64,000 bases of DNA from positions 372,001-436,000 of the forward strand of contig CP150563.1 of NCBI GenBank assembly GCA_049487715.1, in the 5' to 3' direction. A program made the position numbers and the translations under genes. Source of the stretch: Pycnococcus provasolii. Its lineage: Eukaryota; Chlorophyta; Pseudoscourfieldiophyceae; Pseudoscourfieldiales. Below the pieces are notes generated by a model that was not told the DNA's origin, made no database searches, and was given only the letters and a program-made list of their open reading frames with translations. This document shows positions 40,705 through 50,914 of this stretch, piece after piece; the stretch's first letter is position 1; each line of letters opens with the position of its first letter.

Positions 40705-41781
40705 TCACGCGTCGTCACCCTCAGCCGCCATCACCCAGTCGTCGTCAAGCGCCAAGGGCGTCGACGACACGTCCACCGTCATCTCAGCAGGCTCGCGCAC
40801 CGCGGCGCTGTCCGCCCACACCGCCATCACGCCGTTCGCGATTGCGGCATGAATGTGCTCGTGGTTCTTCACCGAATCAGGCAGGCTCGCAAAGCGCTCG
40901 CGCTTCTCGCCGTTTTCCTTCGAGAGCTTGATGCGCAGCATGCCTCGCGTCACCTCCACCGTCGCTTCTGACGGCTTGAAGCCAGGCACGTTCAAGTGAG
41001 CAAGCTGAATGTGGCGCTGCTCAGCCTCAGGAATTGTGTCCGACACAGGCACGGCGACGGGAACGGGCACCGGTTTCTTCGGGATGCGCACAGTCAGCAC
41101 GCCAAGCGCACACGTCGCGGAGACGCCACTTCGTTCGGCATCCTCCGGCATCGCAAACGTCCGCTTGTAGGAAGTGCTCGTTTCTCCGCGTCGACGAGCC
41201 TCCACACGAAGCACATCGTCGTCGACGGTGACTTGAACGTCCTCCGCAGCCACGCCGGGCACGTTCTTGCGCAGCACGTACGGCTTGTTGTCGTTGTCGT
41301 TGTCGTTGCTGTCGTTGTTGTTGTCGTTGTTGTTGTCGTCGTTGTCCACGTCCGCGGACACCGGCACTGTCACGGGTGTCGGTTTGGCCATCTTGCTAGC
41401 AGCAACGTGCAGCTCGCCGTTCACAACCGCGGCGCGCAGCGTCGTGGGGTCGACATCGTCAGGAAGCTGCAAGCGCCGGTCGAAGATTGTGCGCTTGCCG
41501 TCCGCGGACTTGACCTTCACGTGGAAGCTTCCGTCGTCGTACTTGGTGACTTGGGTGGAGTTTGCGTCCGCACCCGGCACGCTGATTCGCGTCGAGTACT
41601 TGTTCTTGTCATCCTCCGCCTGAAAGTCGGAGTCGTGCTCGTGCTCCATCATTGCCTCGAAGAGGTCGCACGGGTGGTACCCACCAAAGGGAGCACCACC
41701 GCCACAGCGTCCGGTGGCCACAGGGAACGCTCCGCGGGAGTGCGCAGACATTGCTGCAAGGAAAGGCGCCATTGCGAACAT
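40705..41781 (-). CDS. Protein with three tandem HSP20/alpha-crystallin-like domains
   Basis: ATG 41781 gives 358 residues. Three units resembling the alpha-crystallin domain follow one another at about residues 60-130, 166-236 and 257-325. Each opens with a strand containing VPG (STRISVPGADA, LRKNVPGVAAED, AHLNVPGFKPSE) and closes with the A-x-x-x-x-G-x-L/M-x-V strand (AAVVNGELHV, ATCALGVLTV, AAIANGVMAV). Small heat-shock proteins are ATP-independent holdases with one such domain, usually in 150-220 residues. The first two units are joined by an Asn/Asp-repeat linker, the second and third by a Pro/Val linker. The N-terminus is mildly hydrophobic (MFAMAPFLAAM). A Trp ends the tail (DDDWVMAAEGDDA). 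Confidence 0.75.
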   Translation of the reverse strand: MFAMAPFLAAMSAHSRGAFPVATGRCGGGAPFGGYHPCDLFEAMMEHEHDSDFQAEDDKNKYSTRISVPGADANSTQVTKYDDGSFHVKVKSADGKRTIFDRRLQLPDDVDPTTLRAAVVNGELHVAASKMAKPTPVTVPVSADVDNDDNNNDNNNDSNDNDNDNKPYVLRKNVPGVAAEDVQVTVDDDVLRVEARRRGETSTSYKRTFAMPEDAERSGVSATCALGVLTVRIPKKPVPVPVAVPVSDTIPEAEQRHIQLAHLNVPGFKPSEATVEVTRGMLRIKLSKENGEKRERFASLPDSVKNHEHIHAAIANGVMAVWADSAAVREPAEMTVDVSSTPLALDDDWVMAAEGDDA

Positions 41782-42623
41782 CACGGTTCAGTTAAGAGGA
41801 AAGAAAGGTAGTTGAAGTGGAAGAAGTTGAAGAATGAATGCACAAATGTTGTGTCGAAATAAACGTGCGAGACCACGAGACTCCAGGCCAGGGTGGGCCA
41901 CGTCTAGGAACCTGCTTGCAAGTATCCTGACTGCAAGCATGGAAGTTCATGGAACTGATGGAAGCCACCATGGATGTCTCTGGAGAGAAGATGAAATGGC
42001 TTGATGGACTCAGAAAACGTCTCGGGAAAACAATCTCCAGAGATGTCTGGAGATATCGAGAAGCCGAAGGAAGAAGAGGCTTCGAGGGAGAATGGCGAAG
42101 CTACCCTACCCTTTTTTCCAGCTTTTTCCCAAACGTCCGGCGAGCTACATACATAGGGTGGTATGTACATGCTGAAACGACGACCACCTTTAACCTTACC
42201 TTGCACACCGGCCGCGAGCTTGCAAGGGCTTGCAAGAGTGTTTCTTGCCAGAGTAGTGTTTCTTGCTCCCAGGGGCCGGTTAACCCATCGCGTTCGCGTT
42301 CGGGTCCTAATGTATTCTTGACCACCTTAGTCTAATTAATCAACGGGATGTGATGGATGCAACACCATTAGGCCGGTGGATCCGGTTATAACGGTGTGCA
42401 AGGCCGCAAGGGACCTACCTACCTGTGCATTACTGCATTTGTGCAAGGCCGCAAGGGGTTACAAGAGGTGCGTGCGAGGGACCGACCTGGGCAAGGGGGG
42501 GGGGGGGACATTTTTTCTATCGTAAAGACAAACCAATTTAAAATCGATCCCACCTCATCGTCATGGCTTGCTGAAGACTTAAGGTTTGTTGGATGAACAA
42601 TAACTCGGCTTTTTGCGGCTTTC
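41782..42623. other. Intergenic region
   Basis: No convincing gene. It contains the HSP20-like promoter (left), a direct repeat GTGCAAGGCCGCAAGGG (about 42397 and 42441), a G homopolymer of about 13 (near 42497-42509) and the 5' flank of the next gene. A short frame at 41949-42335 has no codon bias. Confidence 0.5.
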
Positions 42624-44546
42624 ATGCAACAAACAACTCGTGGTACCTACCTAGATAATAATAATATGGAGTCGTCGTCGTTCTCTCTACCCGTAATTAT
42701 AAAACCAAGGGCTCGTGCAAGAAAGCAAGCCGTATCTCGAATTATTCGTACATTTAGGGAAGAAGAAGAAGATCTTCGGGACGGTCATCAGGAGCAGGTG
42801 GTGGTGGAGGAAGAGCCTGAGCTATCCAGTTTAAGTCTCGGACAGCAGGCCATGAATGAAGCGCTCGAACAAGCGAAGAGAAAACGTGACCCTGCTGAAA
42901 CTTCAAGTGACAGCTTAACGCACGCCGGCGTCAGGGTTGCCAAGAAAACGCGCGGGGCGTTTCGCAGTTTCGCGGACGCGCGCACGTACGCGCGAACGCT
43001 CGGTCTGAAGAGCGAGAAGGCGTGGAGGGAGTGGACTTCGTCAGGCGCGCGACCGCATGACATACCGAGCACTCCTCATAGATCGTACGCGTCATCAGGC
43101 TGGACGTCGTACGGCGACTTTTGCGGATACGCGGCTGGCTCGTTTCGCAGCTTCGAGGACGCGCGCACGTACGTGCGCACGCTCGGTCTGAAGAGCCGGG
43201 ATGCGTGGAGGGAGTGGAGCTCGTCAGGCGAGAGGCCGCACGACATTCCGGGTGATCCTTATAACACGTACGCGTCATCTGGCTGGACGTCGTACGGCGA
43301 CTTTCTCGGATACGCGGAGGGCCAAGGTGCGCGTGGCTCGTTTCGCAGCTTCGAGGACGCGCGCACGTACGTGCGCACGCTCGGTCTGAAGCGTCATAGG
43401 GAGTGGAGGGAGTGGAGTGCGTCAGGCGCGAGGCCGCACGACATACCGAGCGCTCCTGAGACGACGTACAAGTCATCGGGCTGGATATCCTTTGGCGACT
43501 TCCTCGGATACGCGGACAGCAAGGTGACTGGCTCGTTTCGCTCGTTCGAAGGCGCGCGCACGTACGTGCGCACGCTCCGTCTGAAGAGCGTCAGGGAGTG
43601 GCTTGCGTGGAGGTCGTCAGGCGCGAGGCCGCACGACATTCCGAGCAATCCTCATTTGACGTACGCGTCATCGGGCTGGCTATCGTACGGCGACTTCCTC
43701 GGATACGCGGAAGGCAAGCAGGCTCGGAAAACAAAAGAGTCAAAGTTTCGCACGTTCGAGGGCGCGCGCGCGTACGTGCGCACACTCGGCCTGAAGGGCA
43801 AGAAGGAGTGGGAGGCGTGGAGCAAGTCAGGCGCGAGGCCGCACGACATTCCGGGCAATCCTCATCAGACGTACAAGTCATCGGGCTGGACGTCGTACGG
43901 CGACTTCCTCGGATACGCGGAAGGCAAGGTGGCAGGCTCATTTCGCACGTTCGCGGATGCGCGCACGTACGCGCGCACGCTCGTTCTGAAGAGTTATAGG
44001 GAGTGGGCGGCGTGGAGCAAGTCAGGCGCGCGACCGCACGACATTCCGAGCAGTCCTGATCAGACGTACAAGTCATCGGGATGGACGTCGTACGGCGACT
44101 TCCTCGGATACGCGGAAGGCAAGGTGGCAGGCGCATTTCGCACGTTCGAGGACGCGCGCACGTACGTGCGAACGCTCGGTCTGAAGAGCCGGGATGCGTG
44201 GAGGGAGTGGACTTCGTCAGGCGCGCGACCGCACGACATTCCGAGCAATCCTCATAAGATGTACGCGTCATCAGGCTGGACGTCGTACGGCGACTTTTGC
44301 GGATACTCGGCTGGCTTTCGCAGCTTCGAGGACGCGCGCACGTACGTGCGCACGCTCGGTCTGAAGAGCCGGGATGCGTGGAGGGAGTGGAGCTCGTCAG
44401 GCGCGCGACCGCACGACATTCCGAGCCATCCTGATAGGACGTACGCGTCATCTGGCTGGACGTCGTACGGCGACTTCCTCGGATACGACGTGGGCAAGCA
44501 GCCTCGGAAATCGGAATACAAACGTGTCGACGTTTTGCACTTGTAA
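42624..44546 (+). CDS. Protein of eight phage-integrase repeat units without integrase domain
   Basis: ATG 42624 gives 640 residues; ATG 42666 is an alternative. After an acidic N-terminus of about 110 residues, eight tandem units of 58-68 residues follow the consensus FR(S/T)FEDARTYVRTLGLKS...W..WS.SGARPHDIPS.P...Y.SSGWTSYGDFLGY. This is the short repeat found at the N-terminus of some phage/bacterial site-specific integrases and in arrays in algal and large-DNA-virus proteins. No tyrosine-recombinase catalytic domain (R-H-R-Y) is present. Repeats 2, 7 and 8 are nearly identical in DNA, showing recent expansion. The unit may bind nucleic acid, but the role of free arrays is unknown. TGTAA overlaps the stop. 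Confidence 0.85.
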   Translation: MQQTTRGTYLDNNNMESSSFSLPVIIKPRARARKQAVSRIIRTFREEEEDLRDGHQEQVVVEEEPELSSLSLGQQAMNEALEQAKRKRDPAETSSDSLTHAGVRVAKKTRGAFRSFADARTYARTLGLKSEKAWREWTSSGARPHDIPSTPHRSYASSGWTSYGDFCGYAAGSFRSFEDARTYVRTLGLKSRDAWREWSSSGERPHDIPGDPYNTYASSGWTSYGDFLGYAEGQGARGSFRSFEDARTYVRTLGLKRHREWREWSASGARPHDIPSAPETTYKSSGWISFGDFLGYADSKVTGSFRSFEGARTYVRTLRLKSVREWLAWRSSGARPHDIPSNPHLTYASSGWLSYGDFLGYAEGKQARKTKESKFRTFEGARAYVRTLGLKGKKEWEAWSKSGARPHDIPGNPHQTYKSSGWTSYGDFLGYAEGKVAGSFRTFADARTYARTLVLKSYREWAAWSKSGARPHDIPSSPDQTYKSSGWTSYGDFLGYAEGKVAGAFRTFEDARTYVRTLGLKSRDAWREWTSSGARPHDIPSNPHKMYASSGWTSYGDFCGYSAGFRSFEDARTYVRTLGLKSRDAWREWSSSGARPHDIPSHPDRTYASSGWTSYGDFLGYDVGKQPRKSEYKRVDVLHL

Positions 44547-44767
44547 GTAACTTTACCTTCAACGGGAAAACTAAGCTTAACTTACTTTGTTAAGCTTACT
44601 AAATTCCTCAAGATCCCACTTACATACTTGACGTATATATTTTTTCTTGAAATCCATCAAATCATCAGAGCCAGCAACCCACCAAAACACCCCTTGGTCA
44701 ACGAGAAGAGAAAAAAATGAAAGCACAATCCAGTCTGTTCCCAGTGATCATCACAAGATCAATGCGT

Positions 44768-47203
44768 TCACGCCGACGATGATGGTGGCGTCGGTGGCGG
44801 CGGAACGGATGGTGGCGGTGGTGGCGCCGACGCTGCGGCTCTTGCGGCGGCTTCGCGACGCTTAGCCTGCAGGCGAGCACGGCGCCTTCGACGCATCGAC
44901 GCTTTGCGCTTCCCGTCGGCAATTTTCAGCAGTCCCACGACTGTAATCGTCGCCAATGCCGCCTTCACGTTCTGGAGCACTCCAGGTTTCTCACTCGTGA
45001 AATTCTTCACATTCTCGCGCGTGTCCTGCGCCTTTTCCGCAACCCACCTCGCGCCTTCCTTCACATGGCCACCCACAGCCTTGGCCAGGTCGCCAGTCTC
45101 GCCAGCCTTTTTGCTTGCCACGCGAAGAAGGAAAGAACCCCAGCGCTTCGCGACGTGCGTGCCAGCAGAAGCAAGCGAGCTCGTCGCAGTTGCCACGCTC
45201 GTGACCGTCGCTACCGTCGCTTCCGTCAATGCGGTGGCAGTTTCGGAAAATGCACTCTTGCTTATTCCAGTAGCTCCGGTATTGACGCTGCACGAGATTT
45301 GAGACTCCGCCTCAGCGCCGCGGAGGGCGCTGGTGCGTGCTGTCGCGGAGTCAACTGACTTGATCGCGACAGAAGCTCCCTCGCGAAGCTCATCTGAGTC
45401 CAGCCTGCTGCCCGCCTTCACCACCGACGGCGAGTGCGTCTCTTGCTTGCTGACCAGGCTTGTCGCCGCGGAAGCGTTGAGGGGCGTCTCCATGATCTGT
45501 CCTCCAGGCGATCGCGTCGCGGGTCGAAGTGCCCACTGCACCATCTGATCCCCCTTTTTCGTGCCGCGAAGCTTGCGCTCGAGGCGACGCAGCTGCACAG
45601 CTAGCTCCTCCTCGCGGTGTTCCACCTCCGCTCGTCGGCGCTGCTCGACACTGTAGCGTTCCGTCGCCTCATCAGCAACCGCCTCCTTCTTCTTCATCTC
45701 CTCGTCAAGCTGCTTAAGCTCCTCGTCGAGTTCTTCCTTGGCACTCATCAGCGTCTCCCGCTCCTCCCTAAGACTCTTCATCATTTCATCATATCGCTCG
45801 CGCTCGCGCTCGCGCATCTCCTTCTCGTGCTGCAGCTCCTCGCGCGTTTCGGACATAGCCAGCTCGAGAGCCTTGACGTGCTGCTCTGTGAAGGTGGCAC
45901 GAAGACGTTCGGACATCTTGCGCGGCTGCTTTGAGTCCTGCTTCATGAGGAGGTCGATGCGACCTTGCAGCTCCGTGATCACGCTGCGCGCATTATCTGC
46001 ATCCTTCTTCGCGGGCTCGAGCAGGGCTGCAAGCTCCTGCACCTTCGTCTCGAGCTGCCCGACGCGCTCTTTCGCCGCGGCGTCCGACGCGGCAGCAGCG
46101 GCCGCAATCTCCGCCGCCCTGTCAACCGTTCGCTGCATCGTGTTCGGCGTGAGCGGCGTCGGATCTGCCGTGGCGTCAAGCTGCTTCGGCGGTCGTGCGG
46201 CAGAAGCTGCATCAAGCGACGCGGCTGCGCTCGGCGCCTTCTCCTCCTCCTCCTCCTCCGGCTCATAGACCTGCTCCTCGTTCAGCTCCACTTGCTCCTC
46301 TTCGTGCGCTGAAGTCTCGCCCACAACCTCCTCCAGGATGGCCCTCTCGATATCCTCGTTCTCGCCGACTTGCTCCGTTGGAGGCACAGAGGTCTCAACA
46401 GCCACCGGCGCGATCTCATCTTTGACCTCCGCTTGCTCATCAACCTTTGTCGCGTTCGCAAGTTTCGCCTTAAGGCTGGCGACGGTGTCCCTAAGTTCGT
46501 CCACGGACCTCTGAGGCATGCCCGACGTACGGCTCGCTTCGGCACTATCTTCCGACTCGACGAGATCGCCTCCAGACATCACGGCGGCGTTCTGGTCGTT
46601 GACTGGAACACGCAGCGGTGGCGTGGACAGCAAGCGCACGGACGCCTTGGCAGACGCGTATGCATTCGCACCAGCACCGTTGTCGTATGGCGTCTTAGGT
46701 GTGTTATCCACCGCCAACTTCTCGTCGAGTGCCATCTGCATGGCGTCGAGCTTCTGCTTGAGGTTTGCGTTCTCGTCCTGCAGTGTCGACGCGTTGGTTC
46801 GTCCCGCTCCCGGCGCGGGCATTCCCGCGTTGATTCGGCTTTGCAAGGACGGCTGCTTGAGGCGATCGTGTTGGTTTGCGTGTGGCATAACTTTCGGCGC
46901 GTTTTCCTTTCCGTACGCAGATGCGTACGCCGCGGTCAGCGCGCCACCTGCTACTCCCGCCGCGTTGGTGGCGGTTAGCGGTGCGGCCGTCGCCCTGGTT
47001 GTTTTCGCCGCGCCTCCCCCGAAGTTGAATATGGACGAGGTTGGCCTCGTACTACTACTCTTCGCGTTCCCCGCCATGGACCGAAGAGGCGGTGGTTGGT
47101 TTCCCGTTGGCGTGCGTACGAATCGCAGTGGGTCTAACGTGCGACGCGTCGACGCAGCGTCCTCGAGGGCGTCACCCCAAGGCGTGAAGTTCGGATCCGC
47201 CAT
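44768..47203 (-). CDS. Coiled-coil protein with possible C-terminal tail anchor
   Basis: ATG 47203 gives 811 residues. The N-terminus (MADPNFTPWGDALEDA) is Ser/Thr/Pro-rich and disordered, with a short helix near NANLKQKLDAMQMALDEKL. Acidic linkers (EEQVYEPEEEEEEKAP) precede a long coiled coil (about residues 370-560: ERERYDEMMKSLREERETL, EELDEELKQLDEEMKKK). The C-terminal third is Ala/Thr/Val-rich and carries a hydrophobic stretch (AALATITVVGLL) followed by a basic run (KRKASMRRRRRARLQAKRRE) and a poly-Pro tail. It may be a membrane- or cytoskeleton-linked tether. I do not recognise a specific family. Confidence 0.65.
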   Translation of the reverse strand: MADPNFTPWGDALEDAASTRRTLDPLRFVRTPTGNQPPPLRSMAGNAKSSSTRPTSSIFNFGGGAAKTTRATAAPLTATNAAGVAGGALTAAYASAYGKENAPKVMPHANQHDRLKQPSLQSRINAGMPAPGAGRTNASTLQDENANLKQKLDAMQMALDEKLAVDNTPKTPYDNGAGANAYASAKASVRLLSTPPLRVPVNDQNAAVMSGGDLVESEDSAEASRTSGMPQRSVDELRDTVASLKAKLANATKVDEQAEVKDEIAPVAVETSVPPTEQVGENEDIERAILEEVVGETSAHEEEQVELNEEQVYEPEEEEEEKAPSAAASLDAASAARPPKQLDATADPTPLTPNTMQRTVDRAAEIAAAAAASDAAAKERVGQLETKVQELAALLEPAKKDADNARSVITELQGRIDLLMKQDSKQPRKMSERLRATFTEQHVKALELAMSETREELQHEKEMRERERERYDEMMKSLREERETLMSAKEELDEELKQLDEEMKKKEAVADEATERYSVEQRRRAEVEHREEELAVQLRRLERKLRGTKKGDQMVQWALRPATRSPGGQIMETPLNASAATSLVSKQETHSPSVVKAGSRLDSDELREGASVAIKSVDSATARTSALRGAEAESQISCSVNTGATGISKSAFSETATALTEATVATVTSVATATSSLASAGTHVAKRWGSFLLRVASKKAGETGDLAKAVGGHVKEGARWVAEKAQDTRENVKNFTSEKPGVLQNVKAALATITVVGLLKIADGKRKASMRRRRRARLQAKRREAAARAAASAPPPPPSVPPPPTPPSSSA

Positions 47204-48259
47204 GATGAAGAGGCTTGCAAGGAACAGGGAGAAATGGTTTGACCTTAGACCTTATACACGACGTGGGAACTGGGAAGGGGAGCGTTCCTCCAACGGTAAA
47301 GTTTTTAATAGTCGAAGAAGGGAACTATGTACTGTACTACCCGGCAGCCGGGGGTTCCCCTATTTCCTACAGTAGACTACGGGTCGTTGATATTCTATCT
47401 GTCGTTTTTCAGTTTGAATATTTCACTCTCCCCTCCCCCCATGCCCAGGGGCCCTCTCTCCCCCCAGGTTCACCTCCCAGGTTCTCCCCCCCTCTCCCCC
47501 TCTCCCCCTTCTTTTCAGCCTTTCTTTCTTTTCTTTCTTTCTTTCACGAGGGTCGGTCCGTCAGAGCCTTTGCCTTTGCTGGCCTGATGAGGAAAGAGAA
47601 GATTTTATTAGGTTACATACAAGGACGGGGGACACGGCACGGCAGGCCACCTGATGGTGGGATTCTTGCTGGCATCCACAGTAAACTTTAGCACCCGGTG
47701 TATGGTTGCATCTCGAGGCCTTCGACAGTTCGAGGGAAGAGTTTTGTTTGATGGGTACTTCCTAGTCTACCTTTACTGTACTGGTGGAAATCCCTCCGAC
47801 CATTTCCACCGACCAAAAGAACAAAAAAAGAAGAAAGTTCCCTCTGATGTGTGGCGTCTCAGCAATGGTCTCCCGTCTCTTCTCCAACGGCTCTCTCTCT
47901 CTCTCATCAAACAGGATGATGCAGGCAGGCAGGCGGGTCTTTCGGACAAAGGTTATGACATCATGTCCCCAACTCTGGGGTAACCTTACCACATCCTTTA
48001 CCGGTTAAGGCGATTATCACCACTCTAATCTTATGACTACATACATAAATCTTAGCTGACCAACATGCAGTAAACTGTAATAGGATATTTTCGCTCTGAT
48101 AAAAAGGAAAAGAAAGGAAACGTATCTCTCGAAGCTACACTTAAGAATGGCGTGCTCTTTTGGCCAGCTGGCCAGCTCCTCACTCCTCTCCCTTTTCCTC
48201 TGTCTTCCGCCGTGTTGTATTATTTCTGCTCTCCGCTCTTTGTATTCACAACGCAATCA
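47204..48259. other. Intergenic region with pyrimidine-rich tracts
   Basis: Promoter side of the coiled-coil gene: AACGGTAAAGTTTTTAATAG lies about 95 bp upstream of its ATG, and TACTGTA/TACAGTA words at 47332 and 47368. C/T-rich tracts lie at 47430-47545. The right part is the 3' flank of the exchanger gene. No coding frame is supported. Confidence 0.5.
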
Positions 48260-50914
48260 TCATGGAATCATGCGCGGGTTTTGCACCTTAACAGTAGGTG
48301 GCGGAGGACTCGGCGCTGGTTTTGAGCCAAACTCGATGTGCTCATACGCATTTAATGAACTCAACACGATGTACATGAACCACATGCCAAAGAAGAGGGC
48401 CGCAGATGACTTTTTGCCGAATTCGCCACCACCAAGCTCACCAGGACCGAAGAATCTTCGCAACATGATCACGCTCAAGCAGACGACTGCGAAAACCAAG
48501 AAGATCATCACCGAGAAGGCAAGTGCACCAGATTTCACCTCATAGTCGCATCCAAGACCAACCTCGTAGTAGAGCGCGGCAAGCGTCCAAGGTAAGCCAA
48601 GTCCAAGAAACACATTCACGGAGTTGGATCCAGTCACGTTGCCGATGGCACTGTCAGCATCCGGGCTCTCGATTGTTGCCTGCCTCGAGGCAAACGTGTC
48701 TGGCAGCGATGTGCCGAGAGCAACGAACGATATCGCTGTGACCGCATCCTTCAGGCCGCAAGCACAACCGAACAGGGTTGCAACCTCGCCGACGATCGCG
48801 GTGATGAATCCGGTCGCGGCCAAACTTGCGTAAAATGTTGCCCACCCACCCCATATATCCGTTGGCGGTATGCAAGCCGCGAACAGCTTCCATGTGATGC
48901 TGCAGTAGTGCACGAGAATCTCGACGTAGCCAATTTCCTCGCTCTCCCCTGATCCGTCATCACCTCCACCCACCTGGACTGCATCCATGAACTGCTGCTT
49001 CCACGATGATGTTGACACGCTCAGCAGCTGATTGCGCTGATCAAGCATATCGGTGATTTGCAGTACGGCGTTGTTCACGTCATCGTCGTCAACGATGGTA
49101 ATCTCGCAAAGTGGATGCTTCGATATTGTGGCTCCGCCCTTCGGCAAGAAGAGCCGGCACGAGAATTGCTTGTTCACCTCTGGCACGTCGTCGTCCACGA
49201 TTTCGATAGAGATCGTCTTCGAAACCTCGTTGTGGTCAAACGTTAGCTCGCCCTTGATGGCCGTGAAATCCTTATCCGCAAACGCGGTACCATCCTCTGT
49301 CACATATCCAACACTGACTTTGCCTGAAGCACCCCTTATGCGCTTCACCTCAATATGCACAATCTTTGCTGTCTCCATCACGCTGATATTGCTCTTGGCA
49401 AAAACCAGCATTCCCGGCTCGTCGTCGTCGATGATTGTAATCTCCGCCTTGTCCATGAGGAGGCTTCCTTCCGATGGATCGGAAAGCTCGATAAAGAAAT
49501 TTTCGTCAGGCTCATACTGATCGTCGTTCACAATCTCGATGGGAATTTCCATGGTTTCGACGTCCTTTTCGAATGTCAAGGTGCCCTCGGTGTGTGTGTA
49601 GTCCTCCGTCGGGAAGGCGGTTCCTGGCGACGTCTTATATTTCACAGAGACGGCGCCGTCAAGCGGGCCGCCGCGATGCACGACAGCCTTGAATGTGCCT
49701 GCGTTTTCGAGAACAGTGTAAGCCTTCGAGCGAAAGGCGAAGCACGTAAACGGCGAGTCTCTCATCTCCCTGAGCATCTGCTGGCTATCCAGTTGGCGCA
49801 GGCGCTCAACCTCGCCCTTCATTTCTGTCTTCGTCGAAGGGCGAGACACCATCTTACGGGATTCCCACTTCGCGTTCGTGTCCGTCTGCTTCTTGAACTT
49901 TTTGCCGCCCAGCATGCGCACGGCATTGATGCGGTAGCGCGCTCGTGACATGACGGGCATCGGGAAAAGGTGCATGAAGATGTTCTTCGTCATGTAGTCG
50001 TCCTTCTCCAGGCCGCCCTTCTGCGCGTCCTTCATCATCTGCGCGATCTTGGTCTTGTCGACGGCCATGCCATGCGCGCCGTGCGCCGTACCGACGTGGT
50101 GGCCGTCGACATTCATGTTCATGATGCGCTCAGGCTTGTGTGAAGCATGCTCCACGTCGGCACCCACCTTCGATCCGCAGTTGAACCAGCCACGGTCCGC
50201 GCCGTAAGCAACGACAATCAGGACAGGGAAGAGCGCAAGCGTGACGAGCGCCTCCCACAGCTTGACAATTTCCTTGCTCGAGACCTCGTACACAAAGTAC
50301 ACCCAGATGTATGCGAATAGGCTGAACGTCGCGGTGACGAGGAACACCTTGAACTCGGAAACTTTACGCACCTCGCCCACGGGCACGCTCATCATGCACA
50401 CCGCCGAGATGGCGAGGAGGTTGAAGGACGCGGAGCCGACGATGGTTGCAGCGCCGAGCTCACCTGGGTTTTGCTCTTCGCAGCTTCCTAGTGCGGTCAA
50501 CGTCTCGATAAGTGCGAGCAGGATCTCTGGCGCGGAACTGCCAAGTGCAAGCAACGTTAGATTTGCAACGGTGGCGTTCCAGACGTCCACCTCCACTTTT
50601 AGCGCCTTACCCGTCTTGGCGTCGATGCGTTTCATTTCGCGCTTCGCGCTGGTGATAACCTCAATAGATCCCATGAACACGTCGCTAAGTATGGATATGC
50701 CCAAAAAGAGGTACATAAGGAACGCGAAGTACACGGCGGCGAGGAACCCCTTCGGCATCAGCTCGAAGCCTGGCAGTAAAATCCAAGAGTTCATGCAAGG
50801 CAGGTAGTCTTCGTACACGACGTACCCGCTCGGGTGCGTCTCATAGCAGTACTTCGTCAGCGGCGCCTCGTCGGGGCTGCACTTGTCCATGCCTGGCTGC
50901 ATGGTTACGTTCAT
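48260..50914 (-). CDS. NCX-type Na+/Ca2+ exchanger with two Calx-beta domains
   Basis: The 884-residue protein has the animal-type SLC8 layout. Transmembrane block 1 carries alpha-1 repeat (VWNATVANLTLLALGSSAPE, residues 111-130), preceded by LGISILSDVFMGSIEVITS. A large cytosolic loop begins with a basic region and holds two Calx-beta domains, each ending in an acidic Ca2+-binding motif (ITIIDDDEPG and ITIVDDDD). Transmembrane block 2 has alpha-2 repeat (AISFVALGTSLPDTFASR, then IGNVTGSNSVNVFLGLGLPW). NCX exports Ca2+ using the Na+ gradient, with Calx-beta domains sensing Ca2+. NCX is common in animals, absent from land plants and patchy in algae. The first ATG is used (MNVTMQPGMDKC); no separate signal peptide is obvious. 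Confidence 0.93.
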   Translation of the reverse strand: MNVTMQPGMDKCSPDEAPLTKYCYETHPSGYVVYEDYLPCMNSWILLPGFELMPKGFLAAVYFAFLMYLFLGISILSDVFMGSIEVITSAKREMKRIDAKTGKALKVEVDVWNATVANLTLLALGSSAPEILLALIETLTALGSCEEQNPGELGAATIVGSASFNLLAISAVCMMSVPVGEVRKVSEFKVFLVTATFSLFAYIWVYFVYEVSSKEIVKLWEALVTLALFPVLIVVAYGADRGWFNCGSKVGADVEHASHKPERIMNMNVDGHHVGTAHGAHGMAVDKTKIAQMMKDAQKGGLEKDDYMTKNIFMHLFPMPVMSRARYRINAVRMLGGKKFKKQTDTNAKWESRKMVSRPSTKTEMKGEVERLRQLDSQQMLREMRDSPFTCFAFRSKAYTVLENAGTFKAVVHRGGPLDGAVSVKYKTSPGTAFPTEDYTHTEGTLTFEKDVETMEIPIEIVNDDQYEPDENFFIELSDPSEGSLLMDKAEITIIDDDEPGMLVFAKSNISVMETAKIVHIEVKRIRGASGKVSVGYVTEDGTAFADKDFTAIKGELTFDHNEVSKTISIEIVDDDVPEVNKQFSCRLFLPKGGATISKHPLCEITIVDDDDVNNAVLQITDMLDQRNQLLSVSTSSWKQQFMDAVQVGGGDDGSGESEEIGYVEILVHYCSITWKLFAACIPPTDIWGGWATFYASLAATGFITAIVGEVATLFGCACGLKDAVTAISFVALGTSLPDTFASRQATIESPDADSAIGNVTGSNSVNVFLGLGLPWTLAALYYEVGLGCDYEVKSGALAFSVMIFLVFAVVCLSVIMLRRFFGPGELGGGEFGKKSSAALFFGMWFMYIVLSSLNAYEHIEFGSKPAPSPPPPTVKVQNPRMIP

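Noticed and set aside
42624-44546. Functional integrase or provirus
   Set aside because: Only the short accessory repeat is present; no catalytic recombinase residues, capsid or replication genes are nearby.
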